Shown: in pieces, positions 14,479 to 23,617 of the stretch
Layout: every line of letters starts with the position of its first letter
Position numbering within the stretch: the first letter of the stretch is position 1
DNA from: UBA6165 sp044233745
GTDB taxonomy: Bacteria; Bacteroidota; Bacteroidia; Flavobacteriales_D; Crocinitomicaceae
Length of the DNA stretch: 64,000 nucleotides
NCBI GenBank assembly: GCA_044233745.1
Contig: JBIIJN010000002.1
Location: 65,130 to 129,129 of the forward strand
Direction of reading: 5' to 3'
Translations under genes and position numbers: made by a program
The notes under the pieces: generated by a model
Seen by the model: the letters and a program-made list of their open reading frames with translations, nothing else
Database searches by the model: none
Told to the model about the DNA's origin: nothing

Positions 14479-15882
14479 TTAAACCCCCTCCATGAGCGCC
14501 AAACTGTAAAGCGCTTTGTAAATGGCTTTTTGATTTTTGGCTTCAACTTCAAACAGTTTGATTTGGGCGTTGACCAAAGTCATTTCACGGGTGTTCACCA
14601 AAAAGACAGAACTTTCACCGTTGTCGAAACGTGTTCTTTCTGCCTGTAGTAAGCGTTGAATATCTTGTACGGTGTTGGTATAAAAGCTCAATTGTTGTTC
14701 GGTAATCTGCCATTCATTAATCGCACTTTTTGCTTTCATCACCAACAAGGCTCTTTTATTGTCGAGCAAAAGACTCATATCTTGTAAACGCAATTTTGCC
14801 ATTTGAACTTGAGCGCGTTCATTTCTCAACAATACGGGTATCGAAAAATCTAAGCCCCAAGTATAGTTTTGTAAGCTGTAATTGGCCATTGGGTTATTAG
14901 CAATCGGTTGATTGATAGCGTTGTATTTCAAGTTGAGCATCGGCTTCAGCATTTCGCGCTGCAATCTCAAGTCGATTTGTTGTTGATCGATTCGCACCAT
15001 ATCACGCAGCAATTCTGGGTGGTTTTGAACCAAATCATCCAACTGCAACATGATGCTTGATAAAGTTAGCGTGAGGCTACTGGCATTGATTTCACCAGGT
15101 TCTACATTTTCTTTCAATTCTACAGGCACAAGTCCATCGGCCCAAAGAAAATAACCACATTCCAAACGACGCAGTTGCTCTTGAAGCGAGAAGTCTTGCT
15201 GAAGCATATTTAAATTTTGTAGCTGCACACTCATTTCCAAGGTGTCAATGAGCGCACGCTCTCCAAACAGAGCCGCTTGTTTGATGGCCTCAAAACGCGT
15301 TTTTGTAACGTTATATGCTTCGTCAATGAACACTTTTATTTTGTAAGCCGCATACCAATCCCAATAGGCGAGGGAGGCGTCGAGAAGCAATTGGTTCACA
15401 AACATCACGCGGTCTTGTTCGGCAATTTGGGTAAACAACTGGGCTTTTCTCAAATCGGCTCGGCGTTTGTCGATAAGCAATCCTTGACCCAGTGTGAGTT
15501 GCGCACCAGCATATACCAAACCAGCTTCAGGAGTTCTGAATTGTGGATTGATGTAACTGCCTTCGGTTTGGTCGTAGCCCGAATAGAAACTCAGTCCAAA
15601 CCAAGTGGGCACACTCACCCCCGTGCTTATGTAGCTGTAATATTTGTCGCCACTAAAATATTTTTGCGACACATCTGCAAACACTTTAGGGTCGAATTCC
15701 CCTCGTGCTGCCAATAGATTTGCTGCTGCGTGTTGCGGAATTAATTCGGCGCGCTGCATAAAAGGATGGTGCGCTTTCACAATTTGCAAGTACTGCTCAA
15801 ATGTGATTTTTTCATTGTTCATTTGAGCATGCACATTCTCGAAGACCAAGAAAACCACTAAAAGACCAATCAGTTTCCTCAT
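14479..15882 (-). CDS. TolC-family outer-membrane efflux protein
   Basis: The 467-aa protein begins with a signal peptide (MRKLIGLLVVFLVFENVHAQ) and continues with long amphipathic helices and beta segments in the two-repeat pattern of the OEP/TolC family, for example FEQYLQIVKAHHPFMQRAELIPQ after the signal and a late repeat around LLQAERTRFDNGESSVFLVNTRE. It forms the trimeric outer-membrane channel of a tripartite export system. The start overlaps the HlyD stop by 4 nt (ATGA), making it the last gene of an ABC-HlyD-TolC operon. Confidence 0.9.
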   Translation of the reverse strand: MRKLIGLLVVFLVFENVHAQMNNEKITFEQYLQIVKAHHPFMQRAELIPQHAAANLLAARGEFDPKVFADVSQKYFSGDKYYSYISTGVSVPTWFGLSFYSGYDQTEGSYINPQFRTPEAGLVYAGAQLTLGQGLLIDKRRADLRKAQLFTQIAEQDRVMFVNQLLLDASLAYWDWYAAYKIKVFIDEAYNVTKTRFEAIKQAALFGERALIDTLEMSVQLQNLNMLQQDFSLQEQLRRLECGYFLWADGLVPVELKENVEPGEINASSLTLTLSSIMLQLDDLVQNHPELLRDMVRIDQQQIDLRLQREMLKPMLNLKYNAINQPIANNPMANYSLQNYTWGLDFSIPVLLRNERAQVQMAKLRLQDMSLLLDNKRALLVMKAKSAINEWQITEQQLSFYTNTVQDIQRLLQAERTRFDNGESSVFLVNTREMTLVNAQIKLFEVEAKNQKAIYKALYSLALMEGV

Positions 15883-17237
15883 TTTTTCTCCTTTTTCTTG
15901 GTGTCAATCATTTCCATGTGAGACGTACCTCTATAATAATCTGGAGGGAAACCATTCAATTGTCGCCAGAGTTCATACCAAATTGGAACATCGTTTAGCA
16001 AAAGCATGCTGTATGTTCCCCCACCAACGCGCAGGGCTTCGGGCCATGGGTGATCTCTTGGGTCGGGTTTCACCAAAATACGGAAATAGCCATTGGGACT
16101 TATAAAATTGTCAATGGCAAATACACGACCTCCATAGGTGCCATAAGATGTGTTGGGCCAACCTGAGAAAACGATTGCAGGCCAGCCATCGAATTGGATG
16201 CGTACTTTGTGATTGATCTTGATAAGTGGCAAGTCAATTGGGCGGATATACATTTCTACTGCCAAATCTATGTTGCTCGGCATGATGGTAAGTAGTTCTG
16301 CGCCTTCCTTCACGATTTCACCAATTCCACTAGACAAAAAGTTGGTCACAAAGCCATTTTGAGGTGCTAAAATGTAGTAATAACCCGAACGCACCGCATA
16401 GTTAATGAACTGATTCTGCATTTTTGTTACTGTTCCCTCGGCATCAAATAAATCGCTCATGGCAGTAAATTTCTCAGATTCGGCTTTAGAAACACTACTC
16501 GAATATTGCGCTTGGATGGAGACCAATTCTATTTCGGAGTTCAGTACTTCGTTTCGAGCAGAAAGTAAGGTGTTTTGAGCAGCTATTTTTTGAGCATCTG
16601 CGCGCTGCATGGCCATTTTTCTGTTCTCAAATTCCGTGAGCGACATCAAACCATCGTTCAACATTTTTTGAGCACGTTTGTATTGGTCAACCGCAATATC
16701 ATGATTGATTTTGGCGGCTTCATAGTTCATGCTATCAGCTGCCAATTTTTGCTTGGATTGAAGCAATTTATTTCTGGTTTGATCTAATTTTAAACGACCT
16801 GTTTGAGATAATGCATCAATCTGAACATCAAGTGATTGTATTTTAGACATATAGGATCTAACCGACGATTCCTTGGCCTTAATTTGAGACTCGGTTCGGT
16901 CAAGCAATTCGGGGTCGAAAAAATCGTCTTTGATTTCAGAAATAAATACCAATGTGTCTCCCTTTTCTACATAGTCGCCTTCTCGCACGTACCATTGTTC
17001 TATTTTCCCACCCAATATGGTGTTCACCGTTTGAGGTCGCTGGTCTGGTGTTAAAGTTGTGACTGTGCCTCTTCCTTTCACGTTTTGCGTCCATGGTAGA
17101 AATAGCGCCAAAATTGAAATGCCAAATGTAAAGTACATCATTTTCAGCAATACGCGACCTGAAGTTTTTGCTTCAACGTGTTTGAGTGTTTGTATATCCC
17201 CAGTCACGCTAACTCTTTGATTTGAAATGTTAAGCAT
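15879..17237 (-). CDS. HlyD-family periplasmic adaptor (membrane fusion protein)
   Basis: The 452-aa protein has one N-terminal transmembrane helix (about 30-50, MMYFTFGISILALFLPW). A first half-lipoyl strand follows (VNTILGGKIEQWYVREGDYVEKGDTLVFI), then about 180 residues of helical hairpin, the second half-lipoyl (YYILAPQNGFVTNFLSSGIGEIVKEG) and a beta-barrel region. This is the standard adaptor linking an inner-membrane transporter to TolC. It overlaps the ABC gene by 8 nt and tolC by 4 nt. The cargo is unknown; the ABC protein shows no peptidase domain for double-glycine leaders. Confidence 0.9.
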   Translation of the reverse strand: MLNISNQRVSVTGDIQTLKHVEAKTSGRVLLKMMYFTFGISILALFLPWTQNVKGRGTVTTLTPDQRPQTVNTILGGKIEQWYVREGDYVEKGDTLVFISEIKDDFFDPELLDRTESQIKAKESSVRSYMSKIQSLDVQIDALSQTGRLKLDQTRNKLLQSKQKLAADSMNYEAAKINHDIAVDQYKRAQKMLNDGLMSLTEFENRKMAMQRADAQKIAAQNTLLSARNEVLNSEIELVSIQAQYSSSVSKAESEKFTAMSDLFDAEGTVTKMQNQFINYAVRSGYYYILAPQNGFVTNFLSSGIGEIVKEGAELLTIMPSNIDLAVEMYIRPIDLPLIKINHKVRIQFDGWPAIVFSGWPNTSYGTYGGRVFAIDNFISPNGYFRILVKPDPRDHPWPEALRVGGGTYSMLLLNDVPIWYELWRQLNGFPPDYYRGTSHMEMIDTKKKEKK

Positions 17238-18948
17238 CGTCAGATTTTTTGAAGTTGAAGAAATCTTTTAACTTTGCGTAAGTGTCTACGTGTTCGATGG
17301 TTCCTTTATTCATCAAAACAATTTTGTCCACATTTTTTGCGAGGTAATCGTCGTTAGATACCGCAATCAAAGTCCATGGATTTTGATTGTCTATTAAAAA
17401 GTCAACAATGCGTTTTCTATCATCATAGTCAATTTGATCCAAGGCGTATTCGAGCAAAAGCAATGCAGGTCGATCTGCAATGCTCCTAGCTATCAGAATT
17501 TTTTGAATATTGCTTCTAGAAAGTTTGCTTCCTAATGGGTCGAGGGGATTGTCATAGCCTAAAGGCAGTGTTTTTACCCAATCTTTCAGACCTACTTTTT
17601 CTATGGCCCATTCAATATCTTTTTTCGTTACACTGGGTCGTTTTAAGGAGATATTTTCGCTCAGGGTACCTGCAAACAACTGCTCGTCGGTTAAACAGCC
17701 CCCAACAATACTTCTCAAAGAATCTTTTTGATACGATTGAATGTTTAATCCTTGATATAATATGGAACCTTGGTGAATATCGTAAAGCCCAGCCAAAATA
17801 TGTATTAGCGTACTTTTTCCTGAGCCATTTGTGCCTGAAATGAGAATGCGCTCACTTGGTTTGATATGCAAATTGAGGTCGTGAAGCACCACACGCTTAG
17901 ATTCGGGATAATTGAAGGACACGTCCATCATTTCCAATTCAAGGGCTTGCATCGTCTCGGTTTTCTCAATGATGGTGCCTGTATTGCATTCCAATTCCAA
18001 GTCCATTACCTCACCAATTTTCTCGAGAGAGGTCAAAACGTCGTAAATGGTTTCTAAACTCACCACAATTTTCTCTATAGAGTTAATAATCAATAGGATA
18101 ATAATTTCTGCTGCAACAAATTGCCCAATATTCAGGATTTGCTCCATTACTAAATAACCGCCTATGGCCAACAAACCAGTCGCAACAATGGCTTTAAACC
18201 CAACCAATAAGGCATACTGGAATCGGAGTAGTTTGAAATGTTCTTCACGGGCATCCACATAGTTGCGTACGTATTTGTCCATCCGTTCAACGGGCAAGTC
18301 GGTGGTGCCAGCCATTTTGAAAGTTGATGATACTCGAGCCACTTCTTCCAACCAATGGGCTACTTTGTACTTGTGTTTAGATTCAGCTATACTGGTCTTG
18401 AGACCGCGACTCACGGTGAATCGGAAAATCAAAAACACGAGCAAAATCAGACCAATACTCAAGACCAAAAAGAAGGGGTGATAAATGGAAAGCAGAATAA
18501 GACCAAATATAACCTGAAGTCCGGCTGCCGAAATATCAATGAGCACTTTTGATAATCCTTTTTGAACACCAATTACATCGAAAAATCGGTTCATCAATTC
18601 TGGAGCATAATGCTTATATAAGGCTTCCATTTTGATGCGAGGAATACGATATACAAAGTCAAAGGCTGCTCTTGTGAAAATGCGTTGCTGCAATGTTTCT
18701 GTGATGCGCAACTGGTTGATGGTCATAATGCCAGAAATTATTATGCCAACGACAACAAAAACAATAAGTACAATCCAAGCGCTATTCACCTCGCCAGCTT
18801 GTATCAAATTCACAATGGCCTGAATTCCAAGAGGTAATGACAGGTTCACCAAACCATTAAATATGGAATAGATATAAACGTTTCGGATGTCTTTTGAATC
18901 TGGTTGCAAGAGTCTCCAAAAGCGCGCTGAAGGTGTTAATATTTCCAT
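17230..18948 (-). CDS. ABC half-transporter with degenerate ATPase domain
   Basis: The 572-aa protein has an N-terminal six-helix exporter domain (about 20-310) and a C-terminal nucleotide-binding domain. Walker A is intact (GTNGSGKST, about 371-379). The Q-loop position reads CLTDEQLF with no Gln. The LSGGQ signature is replaced by LSRSN (about 475). Walker B plus catalytic Glu (LLLLDE) is LLLLEY (about 497), and the switch His is missing in LIAVSNDD (about 527). It probably binds ATP but hydrolyses it poorly, unless it pairs with a normal partner, which is not encoded nearby. First gene of the HlyD-TolC operon. Confidence 0.88.
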   Translation of the reverse strand: MEILTPSARFWRLLQPDSKDIRNVYIYSIFNGLVNLSLPLGIQAIVNLIQAGEVNSAWIVLIVFVVVGIIISGIMTINQLRITETLQQRIFTRAAFDFVYRIPRIKMEALYKHYAPELMNRFFDVIGVQKGLSKVLIDISAAGLQVIFGLILLSIYHPFFLVLSIGLILLVFLIFRFTVSRGLKTSIAESKHKYKVAHWLEEVARVSSTFKMAGTTDLPVERMDKYVRNYVDAREEHFKLLRFQYALLVGFKAIVATGLLAIGGYLVMEQILNIGQFVAAEIIILLIINSIEKIVVSLETIYDVLTSLEKIGEVMDLELECNTGTIIEKTETMQALELEMMDVSFNYPESKRVVLHDLNLHIKPSERILISGTNGSGKSTLIHILAGLYDIHQGSILYQGLNIQSYQKDSLRSIVGGCLTDEQLFAGTLSENISLKRPSVTKKDIEWAIEKVGLKDWVKTLPLGYDNPLDPLGSKLSRSNIQKILIARSIADRPALLLLEYALDQIDYDDRKRIVDFLIDNQNPWTLIAVSNDDYLAKNVDKIVLMNKGTIEHVDTYAKLKDFFNFKKSDDA

Positions 18949-18988
18949 TGGTTTTAATATTCTAAAAATTCGTTCAAGTATTCTGAAA

Positions 18989-18996
18989 CAAAAGTA
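18989..18996 (-). promoter_or_regulatory. Candidate -7 element for the ABC-HlyD-TolC operon
   Basis: Read on the minus strand this is TACTTTTG, a full match to TAnnTTTG, ending 40 nt upstream of the ABC start codon. No matching -33 is evident. Confidence 0.4.
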
Positions 18997-19057
18997 CGTT
19001 GTGTAACCTTATTTGTTCGGGCTAAGATGCGTTTGTTAACATTAATTAAGGTTTTCA

Positions 19058-20497
19058 TTATGTGCCGCAAAATGTTTTATAGACGTCCGCGTTTCCTTGA
19101 ACCACTTGAAAAGTAAGGACATCTGCAATAGATTTTGGTGATTTCACTGCGGCGAGTATCTGGTGCAATAAGTCATAGTTTTGCTGATTGCATGCTTGGT
19201 CAAGTGCTTTTTCAACGAGTTGATTTCTAGGGACAACCAGTGGATTGTTAGCGCCCATAAGCTGCACACAGGTTTCTTTTTGATTGGTAGATTGCATGTG
19301 GTTTTCCCAATCTATTTTCCACAATTTAAATGCATCATCAATAGGAATATAAATTTCTGGTAGTTCTCCTGAAAGCACCAAAAAGGTATTGGTATAGTCG
19401 GACTTCGTTTGCTCCATCCATGTCAGCAAGCGATCTAGAAGGTGCAAAGCAATTCCATTGGGTTCAGCAAGTCCGATTTTTGAACACATCATTTTGCGCC
19501 AAGCCCTTCGATAATCTTCTGCAAACTCATTCAGGACATTGCGCGCTAATTCTACAGCATGTTCTTGATTTTCATCAATTTGTGGTAGAAGTGTTCCTGC
19601 CAAAACGGATAAATTCCACAATGCGATTTCAGGCTGATTTCCGTATGCATATCGACCGCTGGTGTCGATTGAACTAAAAACTGTCTTTGTGTCGTAGGTG
19701 TCCATAAAAGCACAAGGGCCATAATCAAAGGTTTGTCCACCAATATGCATGTTATCTGTGTTCATAACCCCGTGAATGAAACCGATGCGCATCCAATGAA
19801 TTATCAGATCAAGTTGTTTTTTTTGAACGGCCTTTAAAAATGCCAAGGCTGTATTGGGCTCGTTCGAAATTTCTGGGAAATGTCGCTGAATTGTGTAATT
19901 CAAAAAAGACTTTTGCGCTTGTATGTCCAGGTATTGTCTGGCAAATTCAAAAGTGCCAACACGAATATGGGAATCCATAACACGGGTCAATATGGCGCCA
20001 TCATGAACAGTTTCTCGATTTACTGGTATTCCTGTTTTCACTACGGCTAAGCTGCGAGATGTGGGAACGCCAAGGGCATACATACATTCTGAAATCAGAT
20101 ATTCGCGAAGCATTGCACGCAAGGTTGCCCGGCCATCGCCACCTCGAGAAAAGGGTGTCCGCCCCGAACCTTTAAGTTGTATGTCGAATCGAGCTCCTGA
20201 TTTTGTGAGATGTTCGCCCAGTAAAATTGCACGTCCGTCGCCCAACATTGTGAAATGACCAAATTGGTGTCCGGCATAGGCCATTGCGAGTGGATGAGCA
20301 CCTTCAGGAATCATTTTACCTGATAATAATGCTGCAAGTTCGGCTTTATTCAAGTTTGAAATATCAAGATCCAATTGTTTTGCCAAATCCGCATTCCACA
20401 TTACCAAATCTGGGTTTTCTGGCCCCGTTGGATTTACTTCGGCAAAAAAGTTATCACTAAGTGTGGCGTAACTGTTATTGAAATTGAAAATCGACAT
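19058..20497 (-). CDS. selO: Protein adenylyltransferase SelO (YdiU family)
   Basis: Pseudokinase-fold enzyme that transfers AMP to protein Ser/Thr/Tyr residues. The sequence has the diagnostic blocks AYAGHQFGHFTMLGDGRA, LKGSGRTPFSRGGDGRATLRAMLREYL, HGVMNTDNMHIGG (catalytic Asn/Asp) and TFDYGPCAFMD, and ends in the typical TFCGT. I start it at MSIFNFNNSYATL (479 aa, as in the family). Upstream in-frame ATGs at 20515 and 20566 would extend it into purB; 20515 overlaps the purB stop and cannot be excluded. It lies 10 nt after purB and is probably co-transcribed. Confidence 0.93.
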   Translation of the reverse strand: MSIFNFNNSYATLSDNFFAEVNPTGPENPDLVMWNADLAKQLDLDISNLNKAELAALLSGKMIPEGAHPLAMAYAGHQFGHFTMLGDGRAILLGEHLTKSGARFDIQLKGSGRTPFSRGGDGRATLRAMLREYLISECMYALGVPTSRSLAVVKTGIPVNRETVHDGAILTRVMDSHIRVGTFEFARQYLDIQAQKSFLNYTIQRHFPEISNEPNTALAFLKAVQKKQLDLIIHWMRIGFIHGVMNTDNMHIGGQTFDYGPCAFMDTYDTKTVFSSIDTSGRYAYGNQPEIALWNLSVLAGTLLPQIDENQEHAVELARNVLNEFAEDYRRAWRKMMCSKIGLAEPNGIALHLLDRLLTWMEQTKSDYTNTFLVLSGELPEIYIPIDDAFKLWKIDWENHMQSTNQKETCVQLMGANNPLVVPRNQLVEKALDQACNQQNYDLLHQILAAVKSPKSIADVLTFQVVQGNADVYKTFCGT

Positions 20498-20507
20498 GGC
20501 AAGGAGT

Positions 20508-21860
20508 TTATCCATTAACCAATTGAATACCTGTAAAGTTCTGAGGAGAGATTTTTTTGAGCTCACCTTTTAGGGTGTCGTCTATGTCTAATGTGTCAAT
20601 AAAGGCATGAACAGAACCTTTGGTGGTTTTTTCATTTTTTCTGGTCAAACCCTTCAGCGCCTCGTATGGTTTTTCGAATCCTTCTCGGCGTAAAATTGTT
20701 TGAATGGCTTCAGCAACCACAGCCCAATTATTTTCTAAATCGCTATCAAGGGCACTTTCATTTAAGACCAATTTGTCCAATCCTACAAGAGTTGCCTTCA
20801 GAGAAATTAAAATATGAGCAAATGGCAATCCAATGTTTCTCAAAACAGTTGAATCGGTTAAATCGCGTTGCAATCTTGAGATGGGTAGTTTAGCCGCCAT
20901 ATGTTCGAGCAAAGCATTGGCAATACCCAAATTTCCTTCTGAGTTTTCAAAATCTATGGGATTGACTTTGTGCGGCATCGCAGATGAACCTATTTCGCCC
21001 TCTTTCAATTTTTGTTTGAAATAATCCATAGATATGTAGGTCCAAAAATCGCGGTCCATATCTATGATGATGTTGTTGATGCGTTTCATGGTATCACACA
21101 AGGCAGCTAAATTGTCGTAGTGCTCAATTTGCGTGGTCGTTTGTGAGCGATTGAGCCCCAGAATGTTGTCTACAAAATTGTTGGCAAATTTCACCCAATC
21201 ATGTGTAGGATAGGCCACAAAATGGGCATTGAAATTTCCAGTAGCACCACCAAATTTGGCAGATAGCGGAACATTTTTTAGCTGTTGCAATTGAATTTGT
21301 ATGCGCTCTTCAAAAACTTGAATTTCTTTTCCTAGACGTGTTGGCGAAGCAGGCTGACCGTGTGTTTTGGCCAACATACTGATGTCTTTCCATTCGTATT
21401 TTAAGGCGCTCAATTTATCCAAGAGTTTGTGATAGTTGGGATAGATCACTTGCTCCAAGGCTTCCTTTATAGATAGTGGAATGGCTGTATTGTTGATGTC
21501 CTGAGACGTTAACCCAAAATGAATAAATTCTAAATAGTCTTGCAAGCCAAGTTTAGTGAAGTGTTCTTTTAGAAAATATTCAACAGCCTTCACATCGTGG
21601 TTCGTGGTGCGCTCAATTGTTTTAATGGCTAAGGCATCATCATCATTGAAGTTCTTGTAGATAGCACGCAATTCGGCAAATTTGTCTTTTGGAAATTTGT
21701 TGAGAGGTTCAATCCCGCTATCCGCCAGGGCAATGAAGTATTCTACTTCAACAAGCACTCTGTAATAAATAAGTCCAAATTCAGAAAAAAATGGGGCTAG
21801 TTCTTGAGTTTTGTTTCTGTAACGCCCATCAACTGGGGCAATTGCGTGTAATGTGTTCAT
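20508..21860 (-). CDS. purB: Adenylosuccinate lyase
   Basis: Fumarase/aspartase-superfamily enzyme catalysing two fumarate-releasing steps of purine synthesis (SAICAR to AICAR, and adenylosuccinate to AMP). The 450-aa protein has THGQPASPTRLGKE and the flexible signature loop GSSAMPHKVNPIDFENSEGN with the catalytic Ser. It starts MNTLHAIAPVDGRY, the usual N-terminus of this subgroup. A TACTTTTG element lies 17 nt upstream. selO follows closely. Confidence 0.97.
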   Translation of the reverse strand: MNTLHAIAPVDGRYRNKTQELAPFFSEFGLIYYRVLVEVEYFIALADSGIEPLNKFPKDKFAELRAIYKNFNDDDALAIKTIERTTNHDVKAVEYFLKEHFTKLGLQDYLEFIHFGLTSQDINNTAIPLSIKEALEQVIYPNYHKLLDKLSALKYEWKDISMLAKTHGQPASPTRLGKEIQVFEERIQIQLQQLKNVPLSAKFGGATGNFNAHFVAYPTHDWVKFANNFVDNILGLNRSQTTTQIEHYDNLAALCDTMKRINNIIIDMDRDFWTYISMDYFKQKLKEGEIGSSAMPHKVNPIDFENSEGNLGIANALLEHMAAKLPISRLQRDLTDSTVLRNIGLPFAHILISLKATLVGLDKLVLNESALDSDLENNWAVVAEAIQTILRREGFEKPYEALKGLTRKNEKTTKGSVHAFIDTLDIDDTLKGELKKISPQNFTGIQLVNG

Positions 21861-21877
21861 ATATGTTTTTCAAAGTG

Positions 21878-21885
21878 CAAAAGTA
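21878..21885 (-). promoter_or_regulatory. Candidate -7 element for purB
   Basis: Minus-strand TACTTTTG, ending 17 nt before the purB ATG. It matches TAnnTTTG exactly; a -33 partner is not obvious. Confidence 0.45.
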
Positions 21886-21907
21886 GTAAAAAAGGTGATT
21901 CGTTATG

Positions 21908-22042
21908 GGCTGCTAGCGTATAGCTGCTGGCTGCTAGTGAGCGCCTCTTTGTCAAAGTTTGACAAGAAAGCCCACTAACGAAGACTGACTCTATATATTT
22001 TCTGGAGATTTTAGATGTACCCGTGCACGACTTTGACAAAGT
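21908..22042. repeat. Intergenic GCTGCTAG/GCTGGCTGCTAG repeats and ACTTTGACAAAGT motifs
   Basis: The purB-OsmC gap starts with degenerate copies of a short unit (GCTGCTAGCG, TAGCTGCTGG, CTGCTAGTG) at 21908-21939. AAACTTTGACAAAG follows on the minus strand at 21948-21961, and ACTTTGACAAAGT on the plus strand at 22030-22042. Related units occur at 29017-29164, 55528-55576 and 63851-63886, always between genes. Confidence 0.6.
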
Positions 22043-22075
22043 TTATGCGCGGTATGTATTAGAATTCCAAACCAC

Positions 22076-22480
22076 TTATACCAAATACTCAAAACGCACC
22101 ACAATATCCGGATGAATACTTTTGGCCACCGGACATGCTTCGGCTGCTGCAATGATGCCTTTTATTTGTTGATCGTTCCAATCATTTCCCCTAAAATCTA
22201 CTTGTACATCTAAGGCAGAGATGCGTCTTGGACCACTTGCCATGGTTTTGCTTACTTCTATAGTGCAATGATTCAAGAAGATTTGACGTTCCTGACAATA
22301 AATACCAACAATCGTTTCCATACATGCCCCCAAAGCAGCAGCGACCAGATCCGTAGGAGAAATAAATTCGCCTTTACCCTTGTTGTCTATTGGAGCATCT
22401 GTCGAAAAACTTGTTCCCGACTGAAGATGAGTGATTTCAGTTCTCAACGAACCTAGGTATTCAATTTTTGCAGTTGCCAT
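22076..22480 (-). CDS. OsmC/Ohr-family protein
   Basis: The 134-aa protein has the OsmC fold pattern: an N-terminal strand pair (KIEYLGSLRTEITHLQSG), FISPTDLVAAALGACMETIVGIY with the conserved first Cys, and AAEACPVAKSIHPDI with the second Cys. The two Cys residues form the peroxidatic centre in OsmC/Ohr proteins. I chose ATG 22480 (MATAKIEYLG); the extra upstream residues have no family similarity. TCATTTTG, a poor -7 match, sits 4 nt upstream. It is divergent from lipA. A role in organic-peroxide detoxification is inferred from the family. Confidence 0.88.
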   Translation of the reverse strand: MATAKIEYLGSLRTEITHLQSGTSFSTDAPIDNKGKGEFISPTDLVAAALGACMETIVGIYCQERQIFLNHCTIEVSKTMASGPRRISALDVQVDFRGNDWNDQQIKGIIAAAEACPVAKSIHPDIVVRFEYLV

Positions 22481-22502
22481 AAACCAAAATGAGTTACTTT
22501 TG
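22473..22502 (+). promoter_or_regulatory. Candidate promoter of lipA
   Basis: GTTG at 22473-22476 is separated by 18 nt from TACTTTTG at 22495-22502, close to the Bacteroidota TTTG-N19-TAnnTTTG layout. ATG of lipA is 28 nt further. The element overlaps the start of the divergent OsmC-like gene. Confidence 0.45.
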
Positions 22503-22530
22503 TACTTGTTTATATTAATGCGCAAAAATA

Positions 22531-23403
22531 ATGTCTGTAAACGAATCGAGCACAAAAATCTCAAAACCAAAATGGCTTCGCGTTAAACTGCCTACAGGAG
22601 ATAACTACAGAATGGTACGTGAAATTGTGGAAGAGCACAAACTGCACACCATTTGTCAATCAGGAAACTGCCCGAATATGGGAGAATGCTGGGGAGAAGG
22701 TACTGCCACATTTATGATTTTGGGTAATATTTGCACGCGCTCGTGCGGATTTTGTTCCGTAGCCACTGGGAAACCGTTAGAGGCTGATTCTTTTGAGCCC
22801 GGTCGGGTAGCAAATTCTGTAAAATTGATGGGCGTAAAACACGCTGTAATTACTTCAGTTGATAGAGATGATTTGAAAGATGGCGGCTCTGAAATTTGGG
22901 CGTCCACTGTGCGCGCAATCCGCCACCAATCGCCCAATACAACGCTAGAAACTTTGATTCCAGATTTTGCAGGGAATTGGGAAAATTTGCAGCGCATTAT
23001 TGATGTAGCACCAGAAATTGTTTCGCACAATCTAGAAACAGTACGCCGCTTGACCAAGCAGGTGCGCATTCAGGCCAAATACGATAGAAGTTTGGAGGTC
23101 TTGTTTCGTTTGAAAAAAGCGGGTATGCGCACCAAATCGGGTGTCATGCTGGGACTAGGAGAAACTGAAGAAGAAGTATTGGAAACGATGCAGGATTTGA
23201 GAAGTGTTCAAGTTGACATTCTAACACTTGGTCAATATTTACAACCAACGCCCAAGCACCTACCGGTACAAGAATTTATTACACCAGAACAATTTGATAA
23301 ATACCGAACAATTGGTTTAGAAATGGGCTACCGTTATGTGGAAAGTGGACCTCTCGTTCGCTCTTCCTATCATGCTGAAAAGCATATCTTCGATTTAGAC
23401 TAG
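22531..23403 (+). CDS. lipA: Lipoyl synthase
   Basis: Radical-SAM enzyme inserting two sulfurs into protein-bound octanoyl groups to make lipoate. The 290-aa protein has both cluster motifs: the auxiliary cluster CQSGNCPNMGEC (CX4CX5C) and the radical-SAM CTRSCGFC (CX3CX2C). The conserved C-terminal RSSYHAE supplies the serine ligand of the auxiliary cluster. LPTG near the N-terminus is family-typical. It is monocistronic here, with no lipB in the window. Confidence 0.97.
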   Translation: MSVNESSTKISKPKWLRVKLPTGDNYRMVREIVEEHKLHTICQSGNCPNMGECWGEGTATFMILGNICTRSCGFCSVATGKPLEADSFEPGRVANSVKLMGVKHAVITSVDRDDLKDGGSEIWASTVRAIRHQSPNTTLETLIPDFAGNWENLQRIIDVAPEIVSHNLETVRRLTKQVRIQAKYDRSLEVLFRLKKAGMRTKSGVMLGLGETEEEVLETMQDLRSVQVDILTLGQYLQPTPKHLPVQEFITPEQFDKYRTIGLEMGYRYVESGPLVRSSYHAEKHIFDLD

Positions 23404-23433
23404 TTATTTTTAATTATAAATAGGTTGTGTCAT

Positions 23434-23465
23434 TTTGTTGGTTCGAATTGGTTATATTAATTTTG
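23434..23465 (+). promoter_or_regulatory. Candidate promoter of the T9SS cargo gene
   Basis: TTTG at 23434-23437 and TAATTTTG at 23458-23465 are separated by 20 nt, matching the Bacteroidota promoter layout. The ATG lies 152 nt further, implying a leader of about 145 nt that is A+T-rich with no clear structure by eye. Confidence 0.5.
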
Positions 23466-23617
23466 TATCGAACAAAAAATAATTCCTTTTTGTTATCAAA
23501 TAGTGAAAAAACACTAAATTTACAAGCTAAAATTTTAGCTTAATTTAACACCAGCTGCTTGTAGTTTGATATTCAAATTGTTAGCAGCGCTAAGACATAA
23601 AACGAAAACTGCGTATT

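Noticed and set aside
14479..18948. Reading the ABC-HlyD-TolC operon as a bacteriocin or double-glycine peptide exporter
   Set aside because: No peptidase C39 domain in the ABC protein and no small leader-peptide gene nearby.
21857..22039. A 60-codon minus-strand frame between purB and the OsmC-like gene
   Set aside because: It runs through the GCTGCTAG repeats and has no family features.
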